64,000 bases of DNA, taken from Mikania micrantha. Taxonomy: Eukaryota; Streptophyta; Magnoliopsida; Asterales; Asteraceae. The stretch spans positions 10,726,001 through 10,790,000 of the forward strand of contig CM018686.1 in assembly GCA_009363875.1 (NCBI GenBank). The letters run 5' to 3'. A program made the translations under genes and the position numbers. The first letter of the stretch is position 1; every line of letters begins with the position of its first letter. Shown here piece after piece: positions 10,937 to 22,382 of this stretch. The notes under the pieces are model-generated. The model had not been told where the DNA came from, did no database searches, and was given only the letters and a program-made list of their open reading frames with translations.

Positions 10937-11672
10937 GGTGGTGTTTGTTTTTTTGGAAAAAAGCTTCAAAACCTCTTTTGTGTGCGCCCCGCATACCAAG
11001 GACAGATGAAGGGTGTTTGTTTTTTCGCAGACGTTTCATTAAAAAAGGTCTGCGAAACCTCTTTTTCTTGCAGACATGGTTTAACCTCTTTTTAAACCTC
11101 TTCTCACTTCCTAAACCTCTTCTAGGTTTTCATATCATGCTCACCATCGATACAGCCTACAAAGACTCGGATAATCCAAGTAACTCAAAGCATGTGTCGT
11201 GATTTCCGGCACTAATTGTTCCATCATTGACGCCCATATCACCTGCTGCCGCTCCCTTTCCACCACCGCCACCTGTCCTCTGCCACCACTACCACCATTC
11301 ATCACCCTCGTCGTCGCTGTAACAGCCATAGAATCACCTCCAACAAATTCCTTACAATTAGAACAAGCACAATTACAAGCCCTGGTTTTATCAGATTGCG
11401 TGAATTTCAGCAATCGGAAGGGTAAAAGTGAGAAGAAACAACAGACGAGAGTCAAGAATAGGGCTATGAAGAGAGATGCGAAGGAGATATCGCGGTTACC
11501 AGAGAAAGTAGAGGAAATATCCATTTACGGTATTCATACTTTTGAAGAGGTTAAAAAACAAACCCTATTTCCCTCTTTTTGCAGAGGTTTGGTCCACCTC
11601 TTCTGCAAAAGAGGTTTGCAGACGTGGTCCGCAGACTGAAGAGGTTAAACCTCTTAAAAAGCAAACATCACC
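10937..11672. mobile_element. Small TIR element carrying an F-box gene fragment (Pack-type)
   Basis: The left end GGTGGTGTTTGTTTTTTTGG (10937) matches the reverse complement of the right end, GGTGATGTTTGCTTTTTAAG (ending 11672). Both ends continue into AACCTCTT and GCAGAC-rich subterminal sequence: TTTTCGCAGACG and CTTGCAGACATGG on the left, AGAGGTTTGCAGACGTGG on the right. The termini recall PIF/Harbinger or hAT elements, but no clear target duplication is visible, so the superfamily is open. The interior is the captured gene piece at 11141-11524. Confidence 0.7.
11141..11524 (-). pseudogene. Captured fragment of an F-box gene, SKIP8-like
   Basis: This 127-residue minus-strand frame starts with a hydrophobic N-terminal segment (FASLFIALFLTLVCCFFSLL, about residues 15-34) that could anchor in a membrane. 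After a variable stretch it reads MMEQLVPEITTHALSYLDYP followed by SLCRL, which I recognise as the start of the F-box in the plant protein SKIP8. F-box proteins recruit substrates to SCF ubiquitin ligases. The frame leaves the family right after SLCRL and runs into the terminal repeats of the surrounding element, so only the first part of the source gene was captured. SKIP8 identity is from memory; an F-box protein of this type is the safer statement. Confidence 0.6.
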
Positions 11673-12708
11673 TAAGTATATTAGTCTCACATTTACAATA
11701 AACGTCATCTCCTAACACGTTCGGTCCTTAACGCTATGTTCCCGAGTTAATTTAAGGAGAGAACTGAAAATAAATAGAAGGCAACATGTAGTATTTACGC
11801 CTTTTTGTATATTCAACTTTATTGTGAAAACTTGATCAACCAAATTTGACTAACATAACCTGTAATATTCAGAAAGTCTGAATCATGTTCAGTTTCCCAA
11901 ACACTTGTTAAGTTATTATTTGATCACAGATCAAATTAATAAATTTAAACATAAATGCAAACATACTTGCAATCTCTAAATAAGAAAACTTATTGAAGGG
12001 TTAAATAAACTGAATCATTAAATTTGAAAATTTTCATAGTTAATGCAAGATGTTATGTTAACGTTAAAAATTTTCCATTAAATGTCTATCACCTAAAGGA
12101 TAACGTGTGAAGTCATGTACTATAAGCATATGGTCAAGAATATCCTATATGTTTTGAAAAGAGAGCAATGGTAATGGTACACTATATCATAAAAATCTAT
12201 GTAAAACCAAACCACATTGATTAAACTGCTAAAATTGGAAAAACACATTAACTTGGGGTTTGTTTCTGTTGAACTACATAAAAATGACAGACACACATGC
12301 AGGCGCATGTGTTACATGTAAACATTTCAACCCTTAACTTCCTAAAGAATTATTACAAGTTATAATTTATTTTTAACGGGTCAAATGGAAAACATGGTGT
12401 TATGTGCACGGACATGTGAAAGAAAAACGAAATCGACAAATAGAGTTTTCATAAGCTCAGGAGGTTCCAAAGAATAATCAAATGAAATTTTGCCTGCCTT
12501 ACAACACTTGTTGTATCTGGGTGGTTGGCTTAGTGGATAAGACAAACACTTAAAAAAAATAACATCCAAAAAACCCCTGAAGATCTCTGCATTAAATTCA
12601 ATTTTTTAGTACTGTAATTAAAAAAATGTACCACTAATGCCAACAGAAAGTGACCTGGGGATTAAACAAATACTTAAGAAAAAACAATAACATCCAAATG
12701 TTTATTAC
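11673..12708. other. AT-rich sequence without recognisable gene
   Basis: No convincing reading frame or transposon terminus. A tRNA box-A-like word (TGGCTTAGTGG) at about 12530 has no box-B partner. A short degenerate direct repeat (ACAAACACTTAAAAAAAATA / ACAAATACTTAAGAAAAAAC, each followed by CATCCAAA) occurs at about 12542 and 12666. This could be old SINE or intron sequence, but I cannot assign it. Confidence 0.5.
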
Positions 12709-13102
12709 AATAAATAGCATCAAAAACAACGTATAAGCAAAAGAACCAAAAAGTGTTAGTCCATAATGATTTGCAAAACAAAAGACATGAAGTTAAAAAA
12801 TAAACTGCTAAAGAAAACCAAAACCTAAAACAACATAACATGTGTAGAAATATGAGAAACCAAAAACATGGCATGGAATAAGAAAAGGAATTGCCTGAGG
12901 AAACCCAAATGAAAACATCAATAAATAGCATCTAAAATACCTTAAAAGCAAAGAACCAGAAAGCGATTTGTAAAACAAAAGACATGAAGTTGGAAAATAA
13001 ACTGCTAAAGAAAACCAACACCTAAAACAACATTATTTGTGTAGAAATATGAGAAACCAAAAACTAAAAGAAATTGTGAGAGAAAACCCAAATGAAAACA
13101 TC
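12709..13102. repeat. Diverged tandem duplication, unit about 200 bp
   Basis: Two successive copies (about 12709-12919 and 12920-13102) share AATAAATAGCATC, AAAACAAAAGACATGAAGTT, AAATAAACTGCTAAAGAAAA, TGTAGAAATATGAGAAACC and AACCCAAATGAAAACATC in the same order, with small indels. There is no coding content. Confidence 0.88.
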
Positions 13103-13833
13103 AGTATATACTAAGCAAGACACAAACAATGAAAACCTTAAAGCAACATACTCTAATTACTAAGGTCTTATACATAGTTATCAAAGGCGCTCAGGTGCAA
13201 CGCAGTGCAAGAAAAGCGCCTGGTGGCAGTCTAGGCGCAACTCCAGTAGGGTTCCGGTGAGTTTCCGGTAAAATTGCAAGATTCCGGTAAAAATACCCTA
13301 AAGATGTTCTTGATTCGAAGGAGATAGGGTCGTAAATGGTAATAAAAAATTAGGGAAAGTAATCTAGACAAAAATACCCTAAACATGTTCTTGAAGCTCC
13401 AACGCAATCTAGACAAAATTAGGGCACAAAATCACAACATTCAGACATCACAGACAAATAGAGAAACCTAACACAACAATCAAACAATGCATCAAAACAG
13501 CAAAGTAAGAACCTTGACTATCCGTAGTTGAGATGGCAAAAAACCCAAAATAATCCTACTGACACCACAAATGGTACAAAAGAACCTCCAGGCTTCAACA
13601 TGGCGACCAAAAACGGTATCAAAAGTCTGATTAAAGCGAGGACAAAGGAGACAAAAAAACTGCAGCCAAACATGAGGATGAAGAAGAAGGAGAGCAAGAA
13701 AAGAAGACGTATGAGAAGAGAAGTAATGGAGATTTACTAGGATTAGGTCACTCTGTGGTTAAAGTAAGAAACCATCAAACATATCTATTCATTACATGTG
13801 TTTTCTAATATAAATAAATATCCATATCCATAC
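13103..13833. other. No gene recognised; GCGCC-rich short repeat inside
   Basis: A GC-richer patch at about 13185-13245 has repeated AGGCGC/GCGCCT words (AAAGGCGCTCAGGTGCAACG, AAAAGCGCCTGG, CTAGGCGCAA). A few TTCCGGTAA words follow. A 70-codon plus frame at 13528-13740 is Lys/Arg/Glu-rich low complexity without homology that I can recognise, and I do not call it a gene. Confidence 0.5.
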
Positions 13834-14289
13834 TCTCTAATAAAAGAGTAAATATTTTGCCACATGTCAAGTTAGTAGGTTATCATTGCCACATGTCATT
13901 TTTTTAAAATAATTATTGCCACATGTCATTTTTAAATCTTTACAATCATTCTCTCTCATATTAAATGATAATTATAATTATATTATTTAATTTATTAAAC
14001 AATTTTAAATCTAATGACTAATGACTTTATATACCTTTTTTCATATTAAAACATAGTTCTAACAAACAAAAAATGAAATCTTTTTTTTATTAAAAAGCAC
14101 ACTTAAATAAAGTTTACAAAATATAGAATTTTTCTAAAAATGATTTTTTTAAACAAAGAATTATTTTAAATTTGTAGTTTTAGGAAAAATAAAAGTTCTC
14201 CAAAAATATTTTTTTTTAAAAACAAGTTTTCTTACAAAGTATATAAAATTTCAGTTTTCAACCCGTGTAATACACGGGATTTTACCTAG
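13834..14289 (+). mobile_element. Short non-autonomous Helitron
   Basis: The left end is TCTCTAATAAAAGAGTAAAT. The right end is the hairpin CCCGTGTAATACACGGG (14262-14278) followed by ATTTTAC and CTAG (14286-14289), with T immediately after. A 5' TC, a 3' hairpin about 8 nt before CTRR and a following T are the Helitron hallmarks. The interior is AT-rich with repeated GCCACATGTCA(T) near the left end and no coding capacity, so it would depend on a RepHel protein supplied elsewhere. Confidence 0.85.
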
Positions 14290-14334
14290 TAAATAAATAA
14301 ATAAATATATAAATTCTTAAGGCAGTGGGTTTTA

Positions 14335-14377
<43 letters not shown>

Positions 14378-14383
14378 TATATA
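14290..14383. repeat. A/T-rich spacer with (TA)n tract
   Basis: TAAATAAATAAATA sequence is followed by a TA run (about 14338-14373) that directly borders the left terminus of the large MULE. Confidence 0.9.
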
Positions 14384-14833
14384 GGGAGTAGTTCCCATAA
14401 AAAGGAGATTTTCCCTAAGAAGCCTAAGAAGTGTTATTAGCCCATGATTTAAGATCAATGTATATAATTACTTGTAATCTAAAAACCAGAAATAAGGGCA
14501 AAATTGTCTGTTGCACATCTGTTTTAACCTAGGTCAAAATTCGTTCCCCATTTTACACGACTTCATCTCCAAAATTATACGTTCATCGGACGAACGGTTC
14601 TTCCGAAATTCAAACGAATTTCCCACCGAATTACACGATTTCTTCAACAAAATTGTGAACAAGCATGCGGATTCCAAAATTTTCACACAATTTTGATACA
14701 CCGATCGTTTCCTGATTTCCGATCGTAAGTTCTCTAATTTTTAAATATGATCGTCTCTGTATCATTGAAATTCACTTGAATGTGATATATAAATTGCTAA
14801 TTTATGATTTGTATAGGAAAATTTTGAAAAGAT

Positions 14834-17800
14834 ATGGATACGAAATCATCCAAGTGTGAGTTATTCAATTCCATTTCAAGTTGTGCTGTTACTTCTTTAA
14901 TGTATGTTGTAAGTGCCATATTTTTTTTATAATTTTAGGTAAAACAAGACTTGATAGATCAAGAAAACGAGATACTTTGATGAACTTGAAGAACGATGGT
15001 ATTGTTCTTGTTCTTTATTCAATAATGTACCTTTTTTCATAATTTGCATAATTGTACTCGTTTTAGTGTTCTAATTAATAGTTATACCAGTTATAAGTGT
15101 GTTTAGTGCAATGCTTTGTACTGGTTACTGGTTAGTGCTGGTTTATTTGCACTGGTTTTTACTTAATGTGCTAGTTTTTGTCTTAATTAATGGTTATGTA
15201 TTGGTTTAATACAGGTTGTACTGGTTATAGTATTGGTTCATTATATTGTTTATGCTTAGTGTTGGTTTGTTTGTACTGATTTTTGTTCTAATTAATGTTT
15301 ATCTATTGGTTTAATACAGGTTGTACCGGTTATAGTACTTGTTACATTGCTATGTGTTTAGTGCAATGCTTTGTACTGGTTTTTGTTCTAATTAATGGTT
15401 ATCTATTGGTTTAATACGGGTTGTAATGGTTTTAGTACTTGTTATATTACTATGTGTTTAGTGCAATGCTTTGTACTGGTTTTTGTTCAAATTAATGGTT
15501 ATCTATTGTTTTAATACAGGTTGTGCCGGTCATAGTACTTGTTATATTGCTATGTGTTTAGTGCAATGCTTTGTACTGGTTACTATGATTATGGATTGTA
15601 TTGCACTGGTATAGTATTGGTTCGTCATATTGTTTATGCTTAATGTTGGTTTGTTTGTACTGGTTTTTATTCTAAGTTGTACTGGTTTGTAATGGTTGGA
15701 CACAGGTTGTATTTCTTATATTGATTATATGTTGTACTGATTGTATTGGTTTGTTATGGATTGCACTGGTTTCGGTTCTTAGATTTTTGTACTGATTTGA
15801 ACTGGTTTATACCTACTGGTTGTATTAGATTGCACTTGTAATGGTTGTATTGCTTAGTATTTGTTAGTATTGGTTTGTTCTTGATTGTGTTGATTATACT
15901 TTACATTTTATTAACAAAAAATATACAAGCCGTTGATGATGATGATTTCCAATCACCACCACCACCGAAAAGTACTCCTAAGACAGGGACTTCCAAGTCT
16001 AAATTTGTGGAGTTTGACAGTACAAAAAGACTTAGAGTACGAAACCCTCCAAAAAGTCTGTGCGAATTCCTTGACATACTCACAGCAGAACAAAAATCTG
16101 CTGTAGATGATATAGGATTTTCCAGTATAAAAGATTTTAAAATAAAAGCTATACCAAGTTGTCTAGCATATTGACTGATGTACAATTATGACCCAGCCTC
16201 TAATATGCTGAATTTGGGATCACAAAGAATCAAGATAACACCAGGGCTGGTTTGCCAAACACTTGGGATTCCAATGGGAAAACTACAACTAGAAGAGAAG
16301 AAAACGCCTTCATTATCAGATCCTGTTGTGGCAGAGTTCCGACAGCAATTTAAAGACATAAATGGTATACCTACTATCAAAACCATTACAAATTTAGTTA
16401 AATGTTCTAGTGATTCAGGAAGGCTATTCAAAATCAACTTCCTGGTAGTGTTCAATACCATAATGGCTCAAATGAGCCAAGGGTCAACGACCAACATGTC
16501 TTTTCTTACATCGTTGAAACAAGGAGCAGATTTCAAATCTTTTGATTGGTGTTCTTATATAATCACATGCTTGAATATAACAAAAGATAAATGGAATGGA
16601 AAAGAGCACTACAATGGGCCTGCTACATTTCTTACGGTATGTCAAAATTGTTTATTAAACATTACAATATATGTACTGTATTTTCGATGTATAGACTGAC
16701 ATTTAGTAAATGTTCAATAGTTGTTATATGCTCATCACATGAATGAAAGAAGCCATCCTTCAAAGAAAAGGATTCCAGCAATTTCATATAGCACATTCGA
16801 CAGCCTTATGAAGCTTGAAACAACAATTGGCTGCAAAGACAATAAAATGGAAAAACAAGCCTCAATTCAGCCAGAGCCAAATAAGAAATCAACAAAAAGA
16901 AAAATGAGAGAAGAGTTTGAAGAAAAGATGAATTTTCAAAAAGGTAAAAAAGTAAAGAAGAAAAGTCAAGTTCAAGAAGAAGAAGAATAAAAAAAATAAA
17001 AATTGGTGAAGCATCCAATAATGATGAGGTTTCGAAAGAACAAACTAATATTCTTCCAAGTGATGATAATTGGGAGAAACAATCGTTCTTTAAAGAGACA
17101 AATGATTCAGTTGAAGGACTCTCTGCCTTTGCAAGTCTTCAATTAATTATTGAGTCCGAACAGCCAACAAATGTACAGGTCTTCTTTCATTAGTTTTGTA
17201 TTGGTTTGCACTCGTTATTATTGATTATGTTGCTTATGTTGTATATGTTAATGTATTTGCTAGTATTGGTTTAAATTTGGTTCGTTATGTTTTGTAATGG
17301 CTTGTACTGGTTTGTATATGTTAATGTATTTGCTAGTATTGTTTTGTACTGGTTTGTAGTCGTTAGTACACCGGTTGTATTGCTTATGTACTTGTTATAC
17401 TGCTTGTGTTTAGTTAGTGCTTATGTTTTAACACAGGTTGCACTGGTTAGAGTACTGGTTATGTGTTGCTTTATGTTTTGTGATGTATTGGTTACTGGTT
17501 GTATTGTTTATTATTAGTGTTGGTTGTATTGGTCATAATTGGTTTGTACAGGTTGTACTGGTTGTGTATGTTTATGTATTTGTTTGTACTGGTTTGTACT
17601 CATTACTGGTTGTACTTTACTTTTATATTAGGAGTGGGTAAAACTTATAAGAAGAAAAACATTTGAGCTAGATGAGTTTGTTAGAGAGGTATAAGTGCAA
17701 ATCAAAGAATGTGTAAAGAGTTGCAAAGGTAGTGATGAAATCTTGGAACCAATAAATGAATGGAAATCAAGATTCTCAAAGTACAACAAAGAAGAACAAA

Positions 17801-20409
17801 ACGAATCAAGTACTCAAGCTGAAGGTGATTCATTTGAAGGTGTGAAAAAGGAAGAAGATAAGAGAGTTGTCTTGGATTCATAAATAAGTGAAACAATGAT
17901 CAAAGAAATGGTTAAAATTGTAGAAAAAGTTGAGCAAGAGCATGTTGATAAGGAAGAAGTTGATGCAATAAATGATGAGAAAGAAGTTGAAAAGGAAGAA
18001 GTTGATGCAATAAATCAAGGTAAAATTCACTTTATTTGTACTGATTTATTTTTTATACATGTATGTTCCGTTTTAAACATTACTGGTTTAGTTTTTATTT
18101 ATATTGTACTGGTTTGTATTTGTTTGTACTGTTATGTTGTTTGGACTTGTTTGTACTTTTATGCTACTTGTATATGTTTAGGTACTGCTTTGTATTTGTA
18201 TGTAGTGGTTTAATTTTGTATTTGTTTAGGTATTGCTTTGTACAGGTTGTATTGAATTGTGGTTTGTATTTGTTTGTACTGTTATGCTGGTTGTAGTAGT
18301 CATGTTATACTGTTTGTACAGGTTGTATATGTTTAGGTACTGCTTTGTATTTGTATGTACTAGTTTTGTATTTGTATTTGTATTGGTTAATACACAGTTA
18401 GTATTGGTTTGTACATGTTATTATTGATTTCTGGTTTGTATTTTTTTTTACTATTATGCTGGTTGTACTAGTCATGTTATACTGGTTGTACTGGTTGCAT
18501 ATGTATAGTGCTGCTTTGTAATGGTTAGTCGTATGATGTTTATTAATTTACTAGTTAGTTTATGATGTTTATAACTTATTAACTATGTATATATGTATTG
18601 TATTCAGATATCTTGTGTAGTCAGAAAAGTGAAGATGATGCTTTAGATCTTAATCAAGATGAGGCAAATGTTGAAGATGTTTTAGAAATTGTTTCGTTCC
18701 TTCAACCTAACGAGTCTCAAATTCAAACACCAATTGATGAAACTAAAGCTGAGAAGACTGATCAGGAGAATGAAGGTGAAGATAGTGTTGTTTTTTTAAA
18801 AAAGGTCAAGTCCAAAAATTTAATGGTTTACAAAAAACGTAAAACAAAGTTGGCGGAAGCTCTACGTTCTCCCTATAGACAACGCATTATTCAATTAGGT
18901 TGTAAAAGGGAGTTGATTGAAGAACTTGTTGCTGATTGGATATTTTCTGCAAATGGTGGAATACGGTAATTTTTTTAAATTGTTTTTATGTATAATATAA
19001 AATATCTTAACAAAGTAGAATAATTTTTTTATAACAATAATACAAGGACATTCTTTTTGAGAATGCATTTGTGGACAAAGCTCCAAGAATATGCATGGAA
19101 TCTTTTTATCCAAACGAATTACTGCATATAGGTGTATTGTCTTGTTGGGCGACAATTCTTAACAATGAAGAGCAATACAGAAGCAACATGTCACATACAA
19201 GGCTTTTCTGCCCTTGTAATATGATGGTATAAATTTGATCATATAAGTATTTAATACATAACATCTCTGTAAATACATCACATATTCAAGTTATTTACAT
19301 AAAGCATTTTGTTTTGCAGGGAGAGAATAACTTCAAAAGATGGATGAAGAACACTGAAATGTTAGAACATTTTGAAACAAACGTCAATGTAGCACAGCTC
19401 GGTTCACAATTCAATTCCATCAACCAAATAAACTCGTTGATTATACATGTACTCCAAATCAACCACTTCTATCTTGTTTGCTTCAATTTTAAAAATCCAG
19501 CTATTGAGATTGTTGACAACATTAGAGGAAGATTGCATGCAAAATGTGCTGCCAATGTTAGAAAAGTGGTAAAGATGTTATCTTTTTTATATTACAGCAC
19601 ATATTATTATGTTTATTAGTTATGCTTATATTGTACTGACTTGCATATGTTTAGACTTATGTATGTATTTGTTTGTACTGCTATGCGGGTTGTTTTAGTT
19701 ATGCTTATATTTGTTTGTACCGGTTATATTGTTCTTGTTATTTTGTACTGGTTTGTACTGGTTATGTTCACATTGTATTGGTTATATGTTTAGTTATGCT
19801 TATATTTATTTGTACTTGTTATACTGCTTTGTATTTTTATTTTGAATTGGTTTGTACAAGTTTGCATATGTTTAGTTATGCTTATATTTATTTGTACTTG
19901 TTGTACTGCTTTGTATTGGTTTGAACTGTTTGTATTGCTTCTGTTATTTTGTATTGGTTTGTACTGGATTGCATATGTTTGACTAATTTGGAATGTGATG
20001 ATTTCAGCAAAAGATAGTGTCATTGTACTTAGAGAAAGAGTCACCTGCATTGCATAAAAAGATTGTGAATTTGAAATCTAAAAAGTTGGAGAAGCCTTGG
20101 CAAACTGAAAAGAATTTTGTCGATTATGGGATTTTTGCAATGAGGCACATGGAGACCTATATGGCTAAAGAAATGAAAGAATGGAAAAAAGATTGTGGGA
20201 TTTTGGAGGAGAGTTCAGGGAAACAACATGATCAGTTGCTTGACCTTAGATACAAATATTTGTCAAAAATATTGTTATCAGATATCAATATACTTCATGA
20301 TGAAGTAACAAAAGAAGTCAAAAAGTTTGAAGAATTGGATGAAGAAGTAAAGAATCAAATGAGAAGAAATGCGCGTAAAAGAATTCAAAAAAGAAAAACG
20401 CAAGATTAG
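14834..20409 (+). pseudogene. Ulp1/SENP-type cysteine protease-like gene carried by the MULE
   Basis: Ulp1 proteases process SUMO. Inferred exons: 14834-14855, 14939-14998, 15930-16636, 16721-17178, 17632-18019, 18608-18965, 19047-19226, 19320-19568 and 20008-20409, all with GT/AG borders. Exon 3 holds an N-terminal domain (FLDILTAEQKSAVDDIGF, RIKITPGLVCQTLGIPMG) like that of plant transposon Ulp1 genes. A Lys/Glu-rich linker follows. Exons 7-9 form the protease domain: His in NHFYLVCFN (19464-19466), Asp in EIVDN (19515-19517), and the nucleophile position in VDYGIFAMRHMETYM, where DCG is expected but codon 20125-20127 is TAT (Tyr). Other breaks are TGA at 16172-16174 where Trp is expected, a frame change near 16990, and TAA stops in exon 5 (near 17692 and 17881). 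The codons fit G-to-A decay. The start at 14834 is chosen because its short exon joins the next two in frame. Confidence 0.8.
14999..15929 (+). repeat. Intron 2 of Ulp1-like gene, TTGTACTGG-type degenerate repeat
   Basis: This intron consists largely of imperfect copies of TGTACTGGTTTGTACTGGTT, TTAGTGCAATGCTTTGTACTGG and related words. Related stretches fill intron 4 (17179-17631), intron 5 (18020-18607) and intron 8 (19569-20007). The hydrophobic Leu/Val/Tyr/Cys-rich ORFs across them are products of the repeat, not membrane proteins. Confidence 0.85.
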
Positions 20410-21259
20410 AATTGGGTTGTACATAGTTAGTATTGAGTTGGATTAGTTAGTACTGGATGTATAATGTTTTGAACAGGTTGTATAACTTTTTATTGCTTAT
20501 ATTATATTATTCTTCTTGTGCTGGTTTATATTAGTTTTGTACTGGTTTGTACACTTTTTATATTGGTTTGAATTGGTTTGTACATGTTGTACTTGAAGGA
20601 ACACACGTCATGGTTTGTAAACAGTTTATATTCGTTTGTATTTGTTTGTATTGGATTGAATTAGGTTGTACTTGTTTGTACACAGTTTAGTTAGCTTTGT
20701 ATACACGTAGTTTTTTTGTACTGGTTTTAACTGTTTTGTACACAGGTAGTTTTGTTTGTGCTGGTTTGTATTGGTTGTGTAATGGTTTGTAAACTTTTTA
20801 TATTGGCTTGAATTGGTTTTTACACGTTGTACTGGAATGAACACATGTCATGGTTTTTTTTCAAGTTAATGTGTATTGTGTTGTACTGGTTTGTACATAG
20901 TACGGGTTTGTATTGTTTTATACCGGTTTGTATTGGGTTGTATTGAATTATGTTTGTATTGTTTTGTACACAGTTAGAATTGGTTTGTACAGGTTGTGTT
21001 GATTTGTAATGGTTTGTACTGCTTTGAAATGGTTTGTACTGGTTTGTCTTGGATTGAATTATTTTATACTGGTTTGTACACAGTTAGTATTGTTTTGTAC
21101 TGGTTTGTATGCAGTATTGATGTCTATTACAGTATAATATATATAAGAAATGTATAATAACAACATTGTTATTTATTACATTATTCAAATTAAAAAAGTA
21201 AAAAAAACCATGAAAAAATATTCAATTAACTACTATGTCATGTGTATTTGTCAATTATC
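20410..21259 (+). repeat. Intergenic TTGTACTGG-type repeat between the two convergent MULE genes
   Basis: The space between the Ulp1-like stop (20407-20409) and the 3' end of the transposase gene is filled to about 21130 by the same degenerate TGTACTGGTTTGTA repeat found in the introns. A short AT-rich part then leads to the transposase end. No gene. Confidence 0.85.
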
Positions 21260-22382
21260 AGCATCTTCTCTTATACCTGCTTGATTATCAAAAACAGTGC
21301 CATCTTTTTTGAACTCGTTGATTATGCCCACTCTTTTCACATATAAGACAACACCTTTGTTTCTTCCCCACAGATTTCGATGAATAAGATATCTCACGAA
21401 ACGACTTGTAGCGTTTATGACTACCAGAGCCTTTGTTGCTTATTCCAATTGGTCTACGAATACTAACAGAGGATAGTTGATCACATCCAACAATATTTTG
21501 AAACATATCATTCTTATTTATTTGTTCCATAGAAATAGGTGCCTCATCCACTTTTGTCATAAGTTTTTTTTATTTCATCTCTGTAAATTGTTAAACGGTT
21601 GACGTCTTTGACAAGTCGGTTGATAATATCATCATTTGAGTACGTAACATCACGCACGATCTTGTCAACAAACTCAGAATTGTCAGCACAAACATCCGGA
21701 ACATTGGCAGTACAAGCTGATTTTTTTGGTACAACATCTCTTGTCCATATTTTCATAACATATCTTTGAGGGAAGTCTTTTACACCACAAGATCGTAAAA
21801 CATGAAAAATATGTCGACATAGCAAACCATACTACTCGTATCTGTTGCAGCTACATTTAATGGTTATATCTTCTTTTCTAAATAGAACCTGTAATTGATA
21901 AAATTGAAATGAGAAAAACATCACAAATTAATATGAAACAGTAAATGACAAAAAACAATACAATAAACATGAATACAGTACAAATAAATAGAACTTAACC
22001 GTTATAACAAAGTAATATGAAACAGTACAATGACAAAAAAACAGTACAATATATACGAAAACATGTACCTTGTACATGTCACTCACTTCAACATCTAACT
22101 CCTTTATAGAGAACTGGACAAAATCATCAACTGTTTTATAGCACTTACATATACAATCATGGATAGAAGCTATGATTTCATCTTGAACATCATAAAAAAT
22201 ATCACTTGTATAAATCAGATTAGCTTGATGCTTCAACTCGTAATTTGTTTTCATGTCAGGTGTCGTGTACCTTGTATTGTGATCATTTTTTCTATGAGTA
22301 AACCTTTGAGCTTCAATACAAGTTTCAAAATTACAAGTAAATTCAACCAAAGACAACTCTGTGTTGCTGGCTTGACCAAAAA
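21260..22382 (-). pseudogene. MULE transposase (FAR1-type), C-terminal part with SWIM zinc finger
   Basis: This continues the transposase split by the gypsy array. The first block (22382 to about 22072, then donor AAG|GTACAT) has LSLVEFTCNFETCIEAQRFT and a KTNYELKHQANLIYTSDIFY segment, typical of FAR1/FRS-like MULE transposases just after the catalytic core. The next exon (about 21890 to 21260, after acceptor ATTACAG) has the SWIM finger CSCNRYE..GLLCRHIFHVL (CxC...CxH), interrupted by TAG near 21835, then a basic tail and a zinc-knuckle-like CCLICEKSGHN. SWIM fingers bind DNA or protein. A frame change near 21550 is a further break. Confidence 0.8.

Noticed and set aside
12525..12560. tRNA-like box A (TGGCTTAGTGG), possible SINE
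   Set aside because: No box B (GGTTCGA-type) at the right distance, no poly-A or simple 3' tail, and no target duplication.
13528..13740. Lys/Arg-rich 70-codon ORF
   Set aside because: Low-complexity A/G-rich sequence with no recognisable domain and no neighbouring exons.
19673..19924. Hydrophobic Cys/Tyr/Leu-rich ORFs (also 17287-17641, 18063-18427) resembling membrane proteins
   Set aside because: They are translations of the TTGTACTGG-type intron repeat between clear Ulp1-like exons with GT/AG borders.
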